A stretch of DNA of 54,904 bases from Pedobacter rhizosphaerae (GTDB lineage Bacteria; Bacteroidota; Bacteroidia; Sphingobacteriales; Sphingobacteriaceae): NCBI RefSeq assembly GCF_900111155.1, contig NZ_FOGG01000035.1, positions 1 to 54,904 on the forward strand, given 5' to 3'. The number at the start of each line of letters is the position of its first letter. Position 1 is the first letter of the stretch. The notes under the pieces were generated by a model. The model had not been told where the DNA came from, ran no database searches, and saw only the letters and a program-made list of their open reading frames with translations. The position numbers and the translations under genes are program-made. Shown here piece after piece: positions 1-8,733 of this stretch.

Positions 1-55
1 ACAGATGTAAAGATGGCGACATCACAGTCGAGTAATACTAATCACCCGAAGCTTT
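1..55 (+). rRNA. 23S rRNA, 3' end (partial)
   Basis: The first bases include the stretch AGTAATACTAATCACCCGA, which resembles the conserved 3' terminal segment of bacterial 23S rRNA (an ACTAATnnCCCG motif). The 5S gene follows about 140 bp downstream, as expected in an rrn operon. The exact 3' end is not resolvable by eye. The spacer at 56-197 holds a possible processing stem (AGCAACAAC / GTTGTTTGCT) and short word-like repeats (TTACAGG, TTATCACTT). Confidence 0.85.
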
Positions 56-197
56 CAAAGCAACAACACGTTGTTTGCTCTTCGAAACTTAACTTCTTTC
101 AATAATATGTCATTTAGGTTGAAAGTTACAGGTTACAGGTTTTAAGTAAGTTTACTTATCACTTGGTACTTAACACTTATCACTTAAATAAAAATCT

Positions 198-309
<112 letters not shown>

Positions 310-319
310 CTTAAAGAGG

Positions 320-350
320 AACCCTTCAGTTAACACTGAGGGGTTTTCTT
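320..350 (+). terminator. Rho-independent terminator of the rrn operon
   Basis: The stem ACCCTTCAGT / ACTGAGGGGT (one G-T wobble) closes a TAAC loop and is followed by TTTTCTTGTTTT. It starts about 11 bases after 5S. Confidence 0.85.
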
Positions 351-602
351 GTTTTAAAGGAGGCTATTAAAGGTGGATGCCATGGCCCAAATCGGTCCTA
401 AAAAAATATAAGTATTTCTGCACCATCCACACCCAGCCATTGCGCCCTACACCTCCTACCTTACACACTATACCTCGAACCTTAGTTAAGATAGGTTAAG
501 CACGTACTTTGAGGAGACTCAGGACTAAGTACTTCAGACTCCAGACTAATTTTCCCCTTTCCAAAGAAATCCCTTATCTTCGCCAAATAAAAATCCAATA
601 TT

Positions 603-1907
603 TTGCAGACTTTAAAGCAATTACTAAACGGAGAACTAAAAGGAGCAACATCAATAAAGCTTTCTGAAAATCTCACCGAATTCCCTGAAGCCATTTTCGA
701 TTTAGCAGAAACTTTAGAGGTGTTAGATTTGTCTTCCAATCAGCTATCTAAATTACCGGTAGATTTTGGCAGGCTCAAGAAACTTCGGATTTTTTTCTGT
801 TCAGATAACTTGTTTACAGTATTGCCAGAAGTTATGGCAGAATGCCCATTGTTAGATATTGTAGGTTTTAAATCTAATCAAATAACGTTTATACCGCCAC
901 GTGCGCTAAACCCTAATTTAAGGTGGCTTATTTTAACCAATAATCAGATTTCAGTATTGCCCAAAGAGATTGGTAATTGTATCAGGATGCAAAAACTGAT
1001 GTTGGCTGGCAATCGGATTTCCGAATTGCCACAGGAGCTCGGTAACTGCATGAACATGGGCTTACTCCGTATTTCAGCTAATCAGATAAAAATACTCCCA
1101 GAATGGTTACTTCAATTGCCAAAATTGGCTTGGCTGGCTTTTTCTGGTAATCAATTTAACAATAGCCCAAATATTAATAGTATCCCTGAAATTATTAGTG
1201 AAGATATTGAACTCAGTCATCAATTGGGTGAGGGCGCATCAGGCACTATCTATCGGGCAAAGCGACTAATTGAAAATGATCAATTAGATGTTGCAGTGAA
1301 GGTATTTAAAGGGACTGTAACAAGTGATGGTTTCCCGGAAGACGAAATGAAAGCCTTTATCGCTGCCGGGAATCATCCAGGATTAGTTAAGCTCCAGGGG
1401 GAAATCAATTTGATCAGTGAAAATAGAAAAGGCTTAGTGATGGATTTAATTCCGGCAGATTATTACAACCTGGGTAATCCGCCTAGTTTAATCAGCTGTA
1501 CTAGAGATGTATTTAATCCAGAGAATAGCTTATCCACGGAGCAGATGCTGAAGATCGCTTCCACGATAGCATCAGTAGCGGCACAATTACATCAAAATGG
1601 AATTAAACATGGCGATTTATATGCACATAATATCCTGGTAGATGAGGAAGGAAATACTTTATTCAGTGATTTTGGAGCAGCTTCCTTTTATGATCAGAGA
1701 AATGCAAACCAGGCATTCTTCATCGAAAGGATTGAAGTACGTGCATATGGATATCTTTTAGACGATTTATTATCTATTGCCAAAACCACAGGCGAAACAA
1801 TCACTTTGAATAAACTTTCAACTATTAGAACAAGATGCTTAGCTATGGATTTGGAAAGCCGCCCGAGTTTCAAAGAAATTGTAGATGAGTTGAGCCAGGT
1901 GGATTAA
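603..1907 (+). CDS. Leucine-rich repeat protein with C-terminal Ser/Thr kinase-like domain
   Basis: The 434-residue protein has about seven LRR units at residues 15-200 (repeated LxxLxLSxNQLxxLP patterns), then a protein-kinase fold. The glycine loop is LGEGASG at residue 208, the ATP lysine is K233 (VAVKVF), the catalytic loop is HGDLYAHNIL with D338 and N343, and the metal-binding DFG is at 356. The core catalytic residues are present, so activity is plausible, but HRD is HGD and the lysine of the usual DxKxxN motif is replaced (DLYAHN). No signal peptide or membrane segment is visible, so it is probably cytosolic. The start is TTG at 603; a -7-like box TATCTTCG lies at 575-582. Substrate unknown. 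Proteins with this architecture are known in bacteria, but their roles are poorly defined. Confidence 0.85.
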   Translation: MQTLKQLLNGELKGATSIKLSENLTEFPEAIFDLAETLEVLDLSSNQLSKLPVDFGRLKKLRIFFCSDNLFTVLPEVMAECPLLDIVGFKSNQITFIPPRALNPNLRWLILTNNQISVLPKEIGNCIRMQKLMLAGNRISELPQELGNCMNMGLLRISANQIKILPEWLLQLPKLAWLAFSGNQFNNSPNINSIPEIISEDIELSHQLGEGASGTIYRAKRLIENDQLDVAVKVFKGTVTSDGFPEDEMKAFIAAGNHPGLVKLQGEINLISENRKGLVMDLIPADYYNLGNPPSLISCTRDVFNPENSLSTEQMLKIASTIASVAAQLHQNGIKHGDLYAHNILVDEEGNTLFSDFGAASFYDQRNANQAFFIERIEVRAYGYLLDDLLSIAKTTGETITLNKLSTIRTRCLAMDLESRPSFKEIVDELSQVD

Positions 1908-1922
1908 ATCATCCAATAACAA

Positions 1923-2969
1923 TTAAGCTTCTTTTACGGCAAGTTGACCGCATGCTGCATCGATATCCTTCCCTCTACTGCGGCGAATATTTGTTGTGAT
2001 TCCCTGGCTCTTCAGGTAATTGGCAAATGCATCAATTTTGTCACCTTCAGCATTGGTGAAATCTGCAAAAGAAATCGGATTATATTCAATCAGGTTTACT
2101 TTACATGGAATATGCTTACAGAATTTGGCTAATTCCATGGCATCAGAAATCTCATCGTTAAAGTGATTGAAAACTATGTATTCGTAGGTTACAGGATTTT
2201 TAGTTTTAGCAAAATAATATTTTAACGCTTCAGAAAGTGCCTTTAAAGAGTTAGCCTCATTGATAGGCATAATTTCATTTCTCTTTTTATCGTTAGCCGC
2301 ATGAAGGGAAAGGGCAAGGTTAAATTTAACCCCATCATCACCAAGCTTCTTAATCATCTTAGCAATACCAGCTGTAGAGACAGTAATCCGCTTGTAGCTC
2401 ATATTGAGTCCGTCTGGAGCCGTAATCCGCTCAATAGATTTCAATACATTGGCATAGTTAAGCAGGGGTTCTCCCATACCCATATACACAATATTGGTTA
2501 AGGGATAGTTGTAGTTTTGCTTGGCTTGCTTGTCAATCAATACCACCTGATCATAAATTTCATCTGCGTTCAGATTCCGTTTTCTATCCATGTAGCCTGT
2601 TGCACAGAATTTACAGGTTAAACTGCATCCTACTTGCGAGCTCACACAGGCAGTCATGCGGTCATCCATCGGAATCAACACGCCTTCAACAATGTTGCCA
2701 TCTACTAAACGAAAAGTATTTTTAATCGTTTGATCGCTACTGAATTGCGAATTGTTAACCTGTACGGCATTAATGGTAAAGCCATCAGATAAGGCTTTGC
2801 GCAGGTCTTTAGATAGATTACTCATCTCCTCAAAGCTCGTGGCCGATTTCTCCCAAAGCCACTGATAAATCTGTTTGGCTCTGAACGCAGGTTGCTGCAT
2901 AGCAACGAGATGCTGCTGTAATTGAGGCAAATCTAGTGCACGAATATCTGTCTTTTTTGCTGTTACCAT
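1923..2969 (-). CDS. rlmN: 23S rRNA (adenine2503-C2)/tRNA A37 methyltransferase RlmN
   Basis: This radical-SAM enzyme methylates C2 of A2503 in 23S rRNA and of A37 in some tRNAs. The 348-residue length is typical. The [4Fe-4S]/SAM motif CxxxCxxC is at C115, C119 and C122 (CSLTCKFC), followed by ATGYMDRKRNLNADEI. A GMGEPL motif follows, and the C-terminal segment GKDIDAACGQL carries C340, the methyl-carrying cysteine. The N-terminal helical accessory domain is present. The gene is convergent with the LRR-kinase gene and leaves only 15 bp between the stop codons. The ATG start at 2969 is followed in the genome by about 78 bp of non-coding DNA. Confidence 0.97.
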   Translation of the reverse strand: MVTAKKTDIRALDLPQLQQHLVAMQQPAFRAKQIYQWLWEKSATSFEEMSNLSKDLRKALSDGFTINAVQVNNSQFSSDQTIKNTFRLVDGNIVEGVLIPMDDRMTACVSSQVGCSLTCKFCATGYMDRKRNLNADEIYDQVVLIDKQAKQNYNYPLTNIVYMGMGEPLLNYANVLKSIERITAPDGLNMSYKRITVSTAGIAKMIKKLGDDGVKFNLALSLHAANDKKRNEIMPINEANSLKALSEALKYYFAKTKNPVTYEYIVFNHFNDEISDAMELAKFCKHIPCKVNLIEYNPISFADFTNAEGDKIDAFANYLKSQGITTNIRRSRGKDIDAACGQLAVKEA

Positions 2970-3047
2970 TTGTTACAAAGGTACTTAAAAAAGCGGTAAG
3001 GTAGAAAGATTGCAGCTTTAACTCGCTATAATTGACTAAATTTTACA

Positions 3048-3455
3048 TTAATAGGCGGCAAGAAAAAACTCTGATATGGCAAGATAGGCACACAAAGGAA
3101 TATAATACTGCCGGTCGTATCTGGCAAATACAGTGTTATTTATCTTTCTGAAAAGGCCTACATATCGAAAATCACCAATAACTCTGATGAAGAAAACAAA
3201 GGCAATGCCATAGCGGAGGTAATGGGGGACATCTATTTCGAAATGAAAGTTATGCGCAAAGGTAATGGCTGCAAAGGCAACTAATCCCAGGGCCACAACA
3301 AGGGTGCCGGTTTTGCCGGGATTAAAAACCAGATCGTGTTTTGCCGTAGCAGGGAGTGCAGCATCAATGCCCCATTTCCCACCTGCCATCCAATAGAAAT
3401 GTACACCCGCCAGGAATAGAAAAATAGCCGTGTTAAAATAGATGATGCTGTTCAT
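3048..3455 (-). CDS. DUF3995 family small membrane protein
   Basis: The 135-residue protein has four predicted membrane segments (residues about 2-22, 45-65, 72-92 and 112-132). It begins NSIIYFNTAIFLFLAGVHFYW and carries a GGKWGIDAALP segment, as in DUF3995 inner-membrane proteins of unknown function. Its ATG overlaps the stop of the upstream rluF gene (TAATG), so the two are probably co-transcribed and translationally coupled. No enzymatic motif is seen. Confidence 0.8.
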   Translation of the reverse strand: MNSIIYFNTAIFLFLAGVHFYWMAGGKWGIDAALPATAKHDLVFNPGKTGTLVVALGLVAFAAITFAHNFHFEIDVPHYLRYGIAFVFFIRVIGDFRYVGLFRKINNTVFARYDRQYYIPLCAYLAISEFFLAAY

Positions 3456-4432
3456 TATCTTCCTCTTTTTCTGCTCTGTGATCTGTCTGTTGATTTCGGC
3501 TTTGAAGGTCTGGCATTTCGATTTCCTGAGTTCCTCTTGCTATTACTTTTTGTAGCCCCTTGTACAGAATACTTTTTACCTGCAGATTTAGCCCCTGGGC
3601 CTTTAGCATTCGAAGTCGATTTTTTAGCAGGAGCGGCTTTAAATTCCGGAACCTCTTCCCAACTATTAACCTTCTTTTTTGCAGGCTTAGCTGGCTTTGT
3701 CTTGGTTTCTGAAGACGATTTCTCAACCATTTTCATGATCGACCCCATTTCCTGTTCGTCAAGCTCACGCCACTCGCCCAAGGGGATTCCCTTTAAGCTG
3801 ATATTCATAATCCTAACACGCTCCAGCTTCGTCACCTCATATCCAAAATATTCGGTCATCCGGCGGATTTGTCTGTTTAAACCCTGTATTAACGTAATAT
3901 TGAAAACATTTGCGTTAACCTGTCGTACCTTACATTTTTTAGTGTTCACACCTAAAATGGGTACACCATTAGCCATACCCTGAACAAAATCATCTGTTAC
4001 TGGCTTATTTACAGTAACAATATATTCTTTTTCATGATTATTTCCTGCCCTTAGAATCTTATTAACAATATCTCCATTATTGGTTAGGAAAATAAGGCCT
4101 TGCGAATCTTTATCTAAACGACCAATAGGGAAAATACGTTGGCTGTAATTTACATAATCAACAATATTGTCTCTTACATTCGCCTCGGTGGTACTGGTAA
4201 TGCCCACAGGTTTGTTGAAAGCTAAAAGAACAAAGTTTTCTTCCTCTTTAGGCTCAATATGATTACCATTTACAGTAACCCGATCTCCGGCATAGACCTG
4301 ATCACCAACCTTCGCTTTCTTTCCATTGATGAAAACAGTGCCACGTTCAATAAACTTGTCGGCCTCTCGGCGCGAGCATAAGCCACTTTCACTGATGAAT
4401 TTATTTAAACGGGTGGCAGAAGTATGTTGCAT
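3455..4432 (-). CDS. rluF: 23S rRNA pseudouridine synthase, RluF/RluB type, with basic tail
   Basis: The protein has an N-terminal S4 RNA-binding domain (residues about 6-65, RLNKFISESGLCSRREADKFI) and an RsuA-type pseudouridine synthase domain. The catalytic aspartate lies in the motif GRLDKDSQGL, and the later motif is GLNRQIRRM. The family isomerises uridines in 23S rRNA; RluF makes psi2604. After residue ~235 comes an extension of about 90 residues rich in Lys, Ala, Pro, Ser, Asn and Arg, ending in QSRKRGR. This is a likely disordered RNA-binding tail not found in the E. coli minimal enzyme. The exact paralogue (RluF versus RluB) is inferred. A -7 box TATATTTG lies 17 nt upstream of the ATG. 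Confidence 0.9.
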   Translation of the reverse strand: MQHTSATRLNKFISESGLCSRREADKFIERGTVFINGKKAKVGDQVYAGDRVTVNGNHIEPKEEENFVLLAFNKPVGITSTTEANVRDNIVDYVNYSQRIFPIGRLDKDSQGLIFLTNNGDIVNKILRAGNNHEKEYIVTVNKPVTDDFVQGMANGVPILGVNTKKCKVRQVNANVFNITLIQGLNRQIRRMTEYFGYEVTKLERVRIMNISLKGIPLGEWRELDEQEMGSIMKMVEKSSSETKTKPAKPAKKKVNSWEEVPEFKAAPAKKSTSNAKGPGAKSAGKKYSVQGATKSNSKRNSGNRNARPSKPKSTDRSQSRKRGR

Positions 4433-4449
4433 AGTTTTTAATGTTGAGA

Positions 4450-4457
4450 CAAATATA
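4450..4457 (-). promoter_or_regulatory. Bacteroidota -7 promoter box for rluF
   Basis: On the minus strand the octamer TATATTTG matches the TAnnTTTG consensus of the Bacteroidota primary sigma factor. It sits 17 nt before the rluF ATG. No clear -33 TTG is found at the usual spacing. Confidence 0.5.
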
Positions 4458-4467
4458 AACTAAAAGC

Positions 4468-4691
4468 CTAAATTGAGGCAGTACTTTCTGTTTGATCAAG
4501 CCATTTGATCATATTGCTTATTAAGGTTTGCAAAGTGTCCTCATCAGTAATTTGATTTTCAGCATCACTTTGGCGTGGGCAAAGGAAATAAGCTCGGCAA
4601 CAGTGCTTACTTCAAAAAGGATTAAGGATAGATTATCCGAATTGTCAATGGCTGATCGAAAATCGATTATTTTCTGTGGTGCTCCGTCAGG
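4468..4691 (-). pseudogene. Frameshifted gene remnant between dinB-like gene and rluF
   Basis: On the minus strand one frame reads from about 4691 (PDGAPQKIIDFRSAIDN then SLILFEVSTVAELISFAHAK). After a shift near 4565-4580 another frame reads SDAENQITDEDTLQTLISN then MIKWLDQTESTASI and stops at 4468. Both halves have protein-like composition and join to a plausible ~75-residue helical C-terminal fragment. Neither frame has a usable start, and a third fragment (DFDLTEHHRK) precedes it in yet another frame. Family not recognised. It may be the decayed end of a gene once located between the two neighbours; a chance open stretch cannot be excluded. Confidence 0.35.
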
Positions 4692-4707
4692 TCAAAATCG
4701 ATTAAAT

Positions 4708-4742
4708 AAAAAAACTCGACCAGGAACACCATCCCGGCCGAG
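4708..4742 (-). terminator. Rho-independent terminator after dinB-like gene
   Basis: On the minus strand an 11-bp GC-rich stem (CTCGGCCGGGA / TTCCTGGTCGAG, two G-T wobbles) with a TGGTG-type loop is followed by TTTTTTTATTT. It begins 12 nt after the stop codon at 4754. Confidence 0.8.
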
Positions 4743-4753
4743 TAAGCAAACGG

Positions 4754-5251
4754 CTAAAAGCTTTGACTATCGGCGCTTGGACCGTAACTTCCTGGCAGAG
4801 GAATATTCAAAAGTCTTAAGTAAACTCCCAATTGTGCGCGATGATGCGACGTTTGGCTCAAAGAATGGCGAATCGTTTCATACTTAGAATAATCTGCCAA
4901 AACCTGATCTCCATTTCTAAGTACCCAGCGGCCATTTAAATCTTCTTCTTTAGCATTTTCTAATGCGGCTTTGCCCGCTGAAACACTTTTATCTAAAATA
5001 GATAGCAATTCAGCGGTGTTGCTAACCGATGTTGGTCCAAAACCTGCAACGGCAAAATCCAATTCATCTGTTTTTAAGGCTAAATTTACCCAGGAAGGGA
5101 TATCGGCTAAATGAGTGGCTAAATGCTCCATTTTCATGCTTTTTTCATGCGGTGCCCAGTCATACTTGTCTTCTGGTACCAATGCTAAAAATTTACGGGT
5201 AGTTTCTGCCTCATGCTGATACTCGGCGAGTAATAGTTGAATAATGTCCAT
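4754..5251 (-). CDS. DinB family protein (putative metal-dependent hydrolase/transferase)
   Basis: The protein is a DinB/YfiT-like four-helix bundle. It begins MDIIQLLLAEYQHEAETTRK and continues DKYDWAPHEKSMKMEHLATHLADI; a distal TSHHRAQLGVYLRLL provides the other histidines. The usual metal triad (one H in the first motif, H-x3-H in the second) is visible. An in-frame ATG at 5314 would add 21 residues without similarity to the family; the ATG at 5251 is preferred because DinB proteins begin with this helix. Members include bacillithiol and mycothiol transferases, but the substrate here is unknown. A WYL-type regulator gene lies immediately upstream on the same strand, a pairing common for DinB genes, and suggests local regulation. 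Confidence 0.85.
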   Translation of the reverse strand: MDIIQLLLAEYQHEAETTRKFLALVPEDKYDWAPHEKSMKMEHLATHLADIPSWVNLALKTDELDFAVAGFGPTSVSNTAELLSILDKSVSAGKAALENAKEEDLNGRWVLRNGDQVLADYSKYETIRHSLSQTSHHRAQLGVYLRLLNIPLPGSYGPSADSQSF

Positions 5252-5395
5252 AGTTTTATGTTTTGTTTTTTCCATTAAGTTTAGTTCCATTAGTAATAAA
5301 TCGGGCATGCTCATGGTCTTTTGGGTTTTGTTAACACAAAGAAAATAACCCGGAGTGACAACCCTATGGCAGTGTAAAAAATGAAATAAAAAAAA

Positions 5396-6085
5396 TTAAA
5401 AATTAACAGGAAGCATACTCATATAATCGTTTAACGGCATGTGATCAACTTTAAGGAAGGGCTTGTCGAGCGATTTTAAACAGATAATGCGGGTTAAGTT
5501 AAAATCCCGATACTGCTGACGCATATGACACCAGGCAATTAAATGCCAGCTAAAGGCGTAAAAAATTAGTCCAATAGGTTCTACCTCGCGTTTGCTTACT
5601 TCTTCTTTTGCATTCTTATAATCTAAGCTCACCATTAACCGCTCCGAAATGGCATGTTGGATTAACGACAGGAAATCAAAATTATAGGTTAACCTTTCAG
5701 GAACTTGTAAGCGAATGTGCTGGTTCAGTTTTTCCAGCTTTTCTTTTTGTGCCGATTTAAGTACTGCCTTTACTTTCGTTAATGCAGAGGAATAATGATT
5801 GCGAATAGAAAGATCGGCAAACCCATCCACCAGGCTTTCTACCAGAAGTAGGGCGTTGGCTTCCTCCATATTAAAAGATACCGGCGGCAAAAAATAGCCT
5901 TGCACCAGAAAATATCCCTTATGCTGCTCAAAACCAACAGGGATGCCCTGCTCTTGTAGTGCCTTCACATCGCGATAAACGGTACGAACACTCATATCAA
6001 AGCGTTCCGCGATCTTATCTGCTGAAATATATTTCTTAGACTGTAAAAGCGTAAGTATTCCGAATAGGCGGTCGATGCGGTTCAT
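5396..6085 (-). CDS. YafY-type HTH and WYL domain transcriptional regulator
   Basis: The 229-residue protein has an N-terminal winged helix of HTH_11 type (residues 5-60, DRLFGILTLLQSKKYISADKIAERF then DMSVRTVYRDVKALQEQGIPV). The C-terminal WYL-family sensor domain follows (residues about 135-225); its signature region is degenerate, reading PIGLIFYAFSWHLIAWCHMR. WYL domains bind nucleic acids or small ligands and are often found in stress regulators. The gene is separated by about 80 bp from its upstream end of dinB, so both may lie in one unit. It is divergent from the histidine kinase at 6247. Confidence 0.9.
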   Translation of the reverse strand: MNRIDRLFGILTLLQSKKYISADKIAERFDMSVRTVYRDVKALQEQGIPVGFEQHKGYFLVQGYFLPPVSFNMEEANALLLVESLVDGFADLSIRNHYSSALTKVKAVLKSAQKEKLEKLNQHIRLQVPERLTYNFDFLSLIQHAISERLMVSLDYKNAKEEVSKREVEPIGLIFYAFSWHLIAWCHMRQQYRDFNLTRIICLKSLDKPFLKVDHMPLNDYMSMLPVNF

Positions 6086-6246
6086 AGGTTAGGGCTTACG
6101 CTAAATTAAAGAAATAATTTAATCCGATCAGCATCCAATCTATTTATATCAAACTAAAACCGCCTTGGTATGTTATTTGTGAAGAAGAGGTATGCTTTTC
6201 TCTAAAAATACGTTTATTAAAGATTAGCGCAGTCAAAAGGCAATAC

Positions 6247-8724
6247 ATGGCAGTAGAAATTCAGAAACGTTTCTTAAGGGCAGTAAAAGGTAAAGTAATT
6301 ATAGGGTTTCTTTTTGCCTGTTTTGCGCTGCTTATGGCCTGGGGCATCAGTAAGTTTGCCTTTACCAGGATGCTGGATACCGTAGAGGAAATTTCGGCAC
6401 CTAACGATCGCCTGCGCCTCGTTAATGATCTCTCTCACAAAATTGCACGTCTGGATCAGTTGCAACGCGATGAGGCCATCAATAAACAAGGTAATCAGAG
6501 TTTTTTGAAAGAATCTCGAAAGCTACGGGCCAGTTTAGATACCTTAAGAAAGTTGTATGTTGGTGATTCTGCCCAGTTGGCCAGAATTAAATCGATCAAG
6601 AATTTATTAACCGATCGCGATAAGCAATTTATCATGTACCTCAAAGTAAGGGAAACCTTAGTCAACACCAAATCGTTCTCAGAAGAAGTACAAAAGCTAA
6701 ATGATCTGGTTACCACAAGAGCAAAGCAAACCGATAGTGCCGTTTTAACCACCGAAACCACTACCTCTACCACAACCGTTGCACCAGACGAAGAGCAGAA
6801 ATCAAGAAGCTTCCTCAGTAAACTTTTCGGTAAGAAAAAGAACGATGTTTATAAAATCATCAATGAAGAATTTAAGGTAAAACGAGATACGCTTAATGCC
6901 AAAGCAGAAGACAGTATCATGAAAAGTATGACCGGTTCTTTAAGGAATATTGAAAAAGAACAACGACAAAAAAGTGAGAAATTCCTTAAGCGTGAATCAG
7001 ACCTATCTATTGCCAGTAATGCCCTTACCGGGCAAATGCTTCAAATTTTAAGGGAAGTAGAGAGTGAAGCCGTAGCGCAGGTAGATTTAAACGGTATACA
7101 GGCCAAACAGGTTGTAAACGATGGTATTACGCAAATTACCACCATTATTATAGCTTTCTTTTTAATTACGGTGATCTTATTGTATCTGATTTTGACAGAT
7201 ATCACCAAAAGTAATCGTTATCGGCGCGAACTGGAGCAGGCAAAAGATGAGGCCGAATACCATGGTAAGGCCAAACAACGGTTTTTATCGAATATGAGTC
7301 ACGAAATCAGAACCCCACTACAATCCATCTTGGGCTATGCAGAACTGATTTCGCAACAAGATAATCCCAAAAAGAAAGATGTGGATGCCATTTATCAATC
7401 GGCTGTACATTTATTGCAGATCGTAAATGAAGTACTCGATTACAATCGGATTATTTCCGGAGAATTTAGCTTTCACAATCAGGACTTTAGTATCCGCAAA
7501 ATTTTAGATGAGGTGGTGTCCGTTATGCGGCCGCTGGCAGAGCAGAAATCGTTACAATTAATTACCCAGTTAGATATTGATGATATTGAATTTGTAAAAG
7601 GCGATGCTTTCCGCTTAAAACAAATTTTGTTTAATCTATTAGGTAATGCGGTAAAATTTACCCTGAAGGGTGAGGTTAGTTTATTGGTTTCCTGTAAAAA
7701 GCAGGGCAACGATCTCCACTTTAACTTTAGCATTAAGGATACAGGAATAGGATTTGCCGAGGTTGATGTAGATCGGATTTTCAATGAATTTGAACAAATT
7801 GAATCCCCGGAAAAATACGTGATTAACCAAACCGGAACTGGCCTGGGATTGCCAATTGTTAAAGCGTTAATTGAAAGCCAGGGAGGAAGAATCTACGTGA
7901 AAAGTAAGCCGAGTAAAGGAACAACCTTTAATATATACTTAAAATATGAAGCCTCTGATGCACAGATTTCAGATACTTTTGATTTAGAGCATTATGCTAT
8001 AGTAAACTCCGGCACCGTGTGGGTTATTGATGACGATCGGCTAATTTTAGACCTCTGCGGATTAATCTTCGAAAAGAACAATATTCCTTTTAAGCGGTTT
8101 AGCCATGTGGCTGATATTTTACATGAGGAACCCAATGAAGACCTGAAATACGTGCTGATCGATATGCGTATGCCTGAAATGACGGGTATGGAACTTTGCC
8201 ATCTGCTTAAAAAGAGGCTTCCGGAAAGTGTTAAATTTTATGCCATTACCGCGCAGGTACTGCCTGAAGAACGTGAAATGGTGTTGAGTGAGGGTTTTGA
8301 TGGCCTGATTTTGAAACCATTTAGAGCGGTAGATTTGTTGTCAATTTTTGATAAAGCTGCAATTGTTAATGCACCACAACCTGAATTCGATTTCTCTTCC
8401 ATAGAGAAAATGACCTTCGGCGATCAGCAGATGCTGGAAAAAATATTGAATCGTTTTAAGCAAGATTGTATTGATGATGCCGCCGTACTTCGTGAAGCAC
8501 TAAATCAGCAAGATCAGGATAAAAGCAGGTTGATTGTCCATCGCCTTGCTGGCAGAACCGCACAGATGGGGGCTAAAACATTGGCATCAGCCCTTAGACA
8601 TTTAGAAATCGAAATTGCCAAAAGAGGCCTGAACGCACAGGTGATGAATGCCGTTCAAGCAGAACTGAAAAAGTTAGCGGCGCTAATTGCTTTTATGCAA
8701 GAAATGGATTACGCATCAAGCTAG
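6247..8724 (+). CDS. Hybrid sensor histidine kinase with receiver and HPt domains
   Basis: The 825-residue membrane kinase has a TM helix at about residues 17-37, a periplasmic region of about 250 residues rich in coiled coil, and a second TM at about 295-317. HisKA follows with phospho-acceptor H352 in NMSHEIRTPL. HATPase_c has the N box NLLGNAVKFT, G1 DTGIGF and G2 GTGLGLPIVKAL. The receiver domain has DDD near 595 and phospho-acceptor D639 (LIDMRMPEMTG). The C-terminal HPt domain has H765 (IVHRLAGRTAQMG). All phosphorelay residues are intact, so a four-step relay can be completed within one polypeptide plus an external regulator. The convergent sigma-54 regulator next to it is the obvious partner. 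A threonine run in the sensor region (about 165-177) looks like a flexible linker. Confidence 0.95.
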   Translation: MAVEIQKRFLRAVKGKVIIGFLFACFALLMAWGISKFAFTRMLDTVEEISAPNDRLRLVNDLSHKIARLDQLQRDEAINKQGNQSFLKESRKLRASLDTLRKLYVGDSAQLARIKSIKNLLTDRDKQFIMYLKVRETLVNTKSFSEEVQKLNDLVTTRAKQTDSAVLTTETTTSTTTVAPDEEQKSRSFLSKLFGKKKNDVYKIINEEFKVKRDTLNAKAEDSIMKSMTGSLRNIEKEQRQKSEKFLKRESDLSIASNALTGQMLQILREVESEAVAQVDLNGIQAKQVVNDGITQITTIIIAFFLITVILLYLILTDITKSNRYRRELEQAKDEAEYHGKAKQRFLSNMSHEIRTPLQSILGYAELISQQDNPKKKDVDAIYQSAVHLLQIVNEVLDYNRIISGEFSFHNQDFSIRKILDEVVSVMRPLAEQKSLQLITQLDIDDIEFVKGDAFRLKQILFNLLGNAVKFTLKGEVSLLVSCKKQGNDLHFNFSIKDTGIGFAEVDVDRIFNEFEQIESPEKYVINQTGTGLGLPIVKALIESQGGRIYVKSKPSKGTTFNIYLKYEASDAQISDTFDLEHYAIVNSGTVWVIDDDRLILDLCGLIFEKNNIPFKRFSHVADILHEEPNEDLKYVLIDMRMPEMTGMELCHLLKKRLPESVKFYAITAQVLPEEREMVLSEGFDGLILKPFRAVDLLSIFDKAAIVNAPQPEFDFSSIEKMTFGDQQMLEKILNRFKQDCIDDAAVLREALNQQDQDKSRLIVHRLAGRTAQMGAKTLASALRHLEIEIAKRGLNAQVMNAVQAELKKLAALIAFMQEMDYASS

Positions 8725-8733
8725 TAGGGCATA

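Noticed and set aside
4528..4887. 119-residue plus-strand frame
   Set aside because: It is antisense to the dinB-like gene and the remnant; composition is not protein-like.
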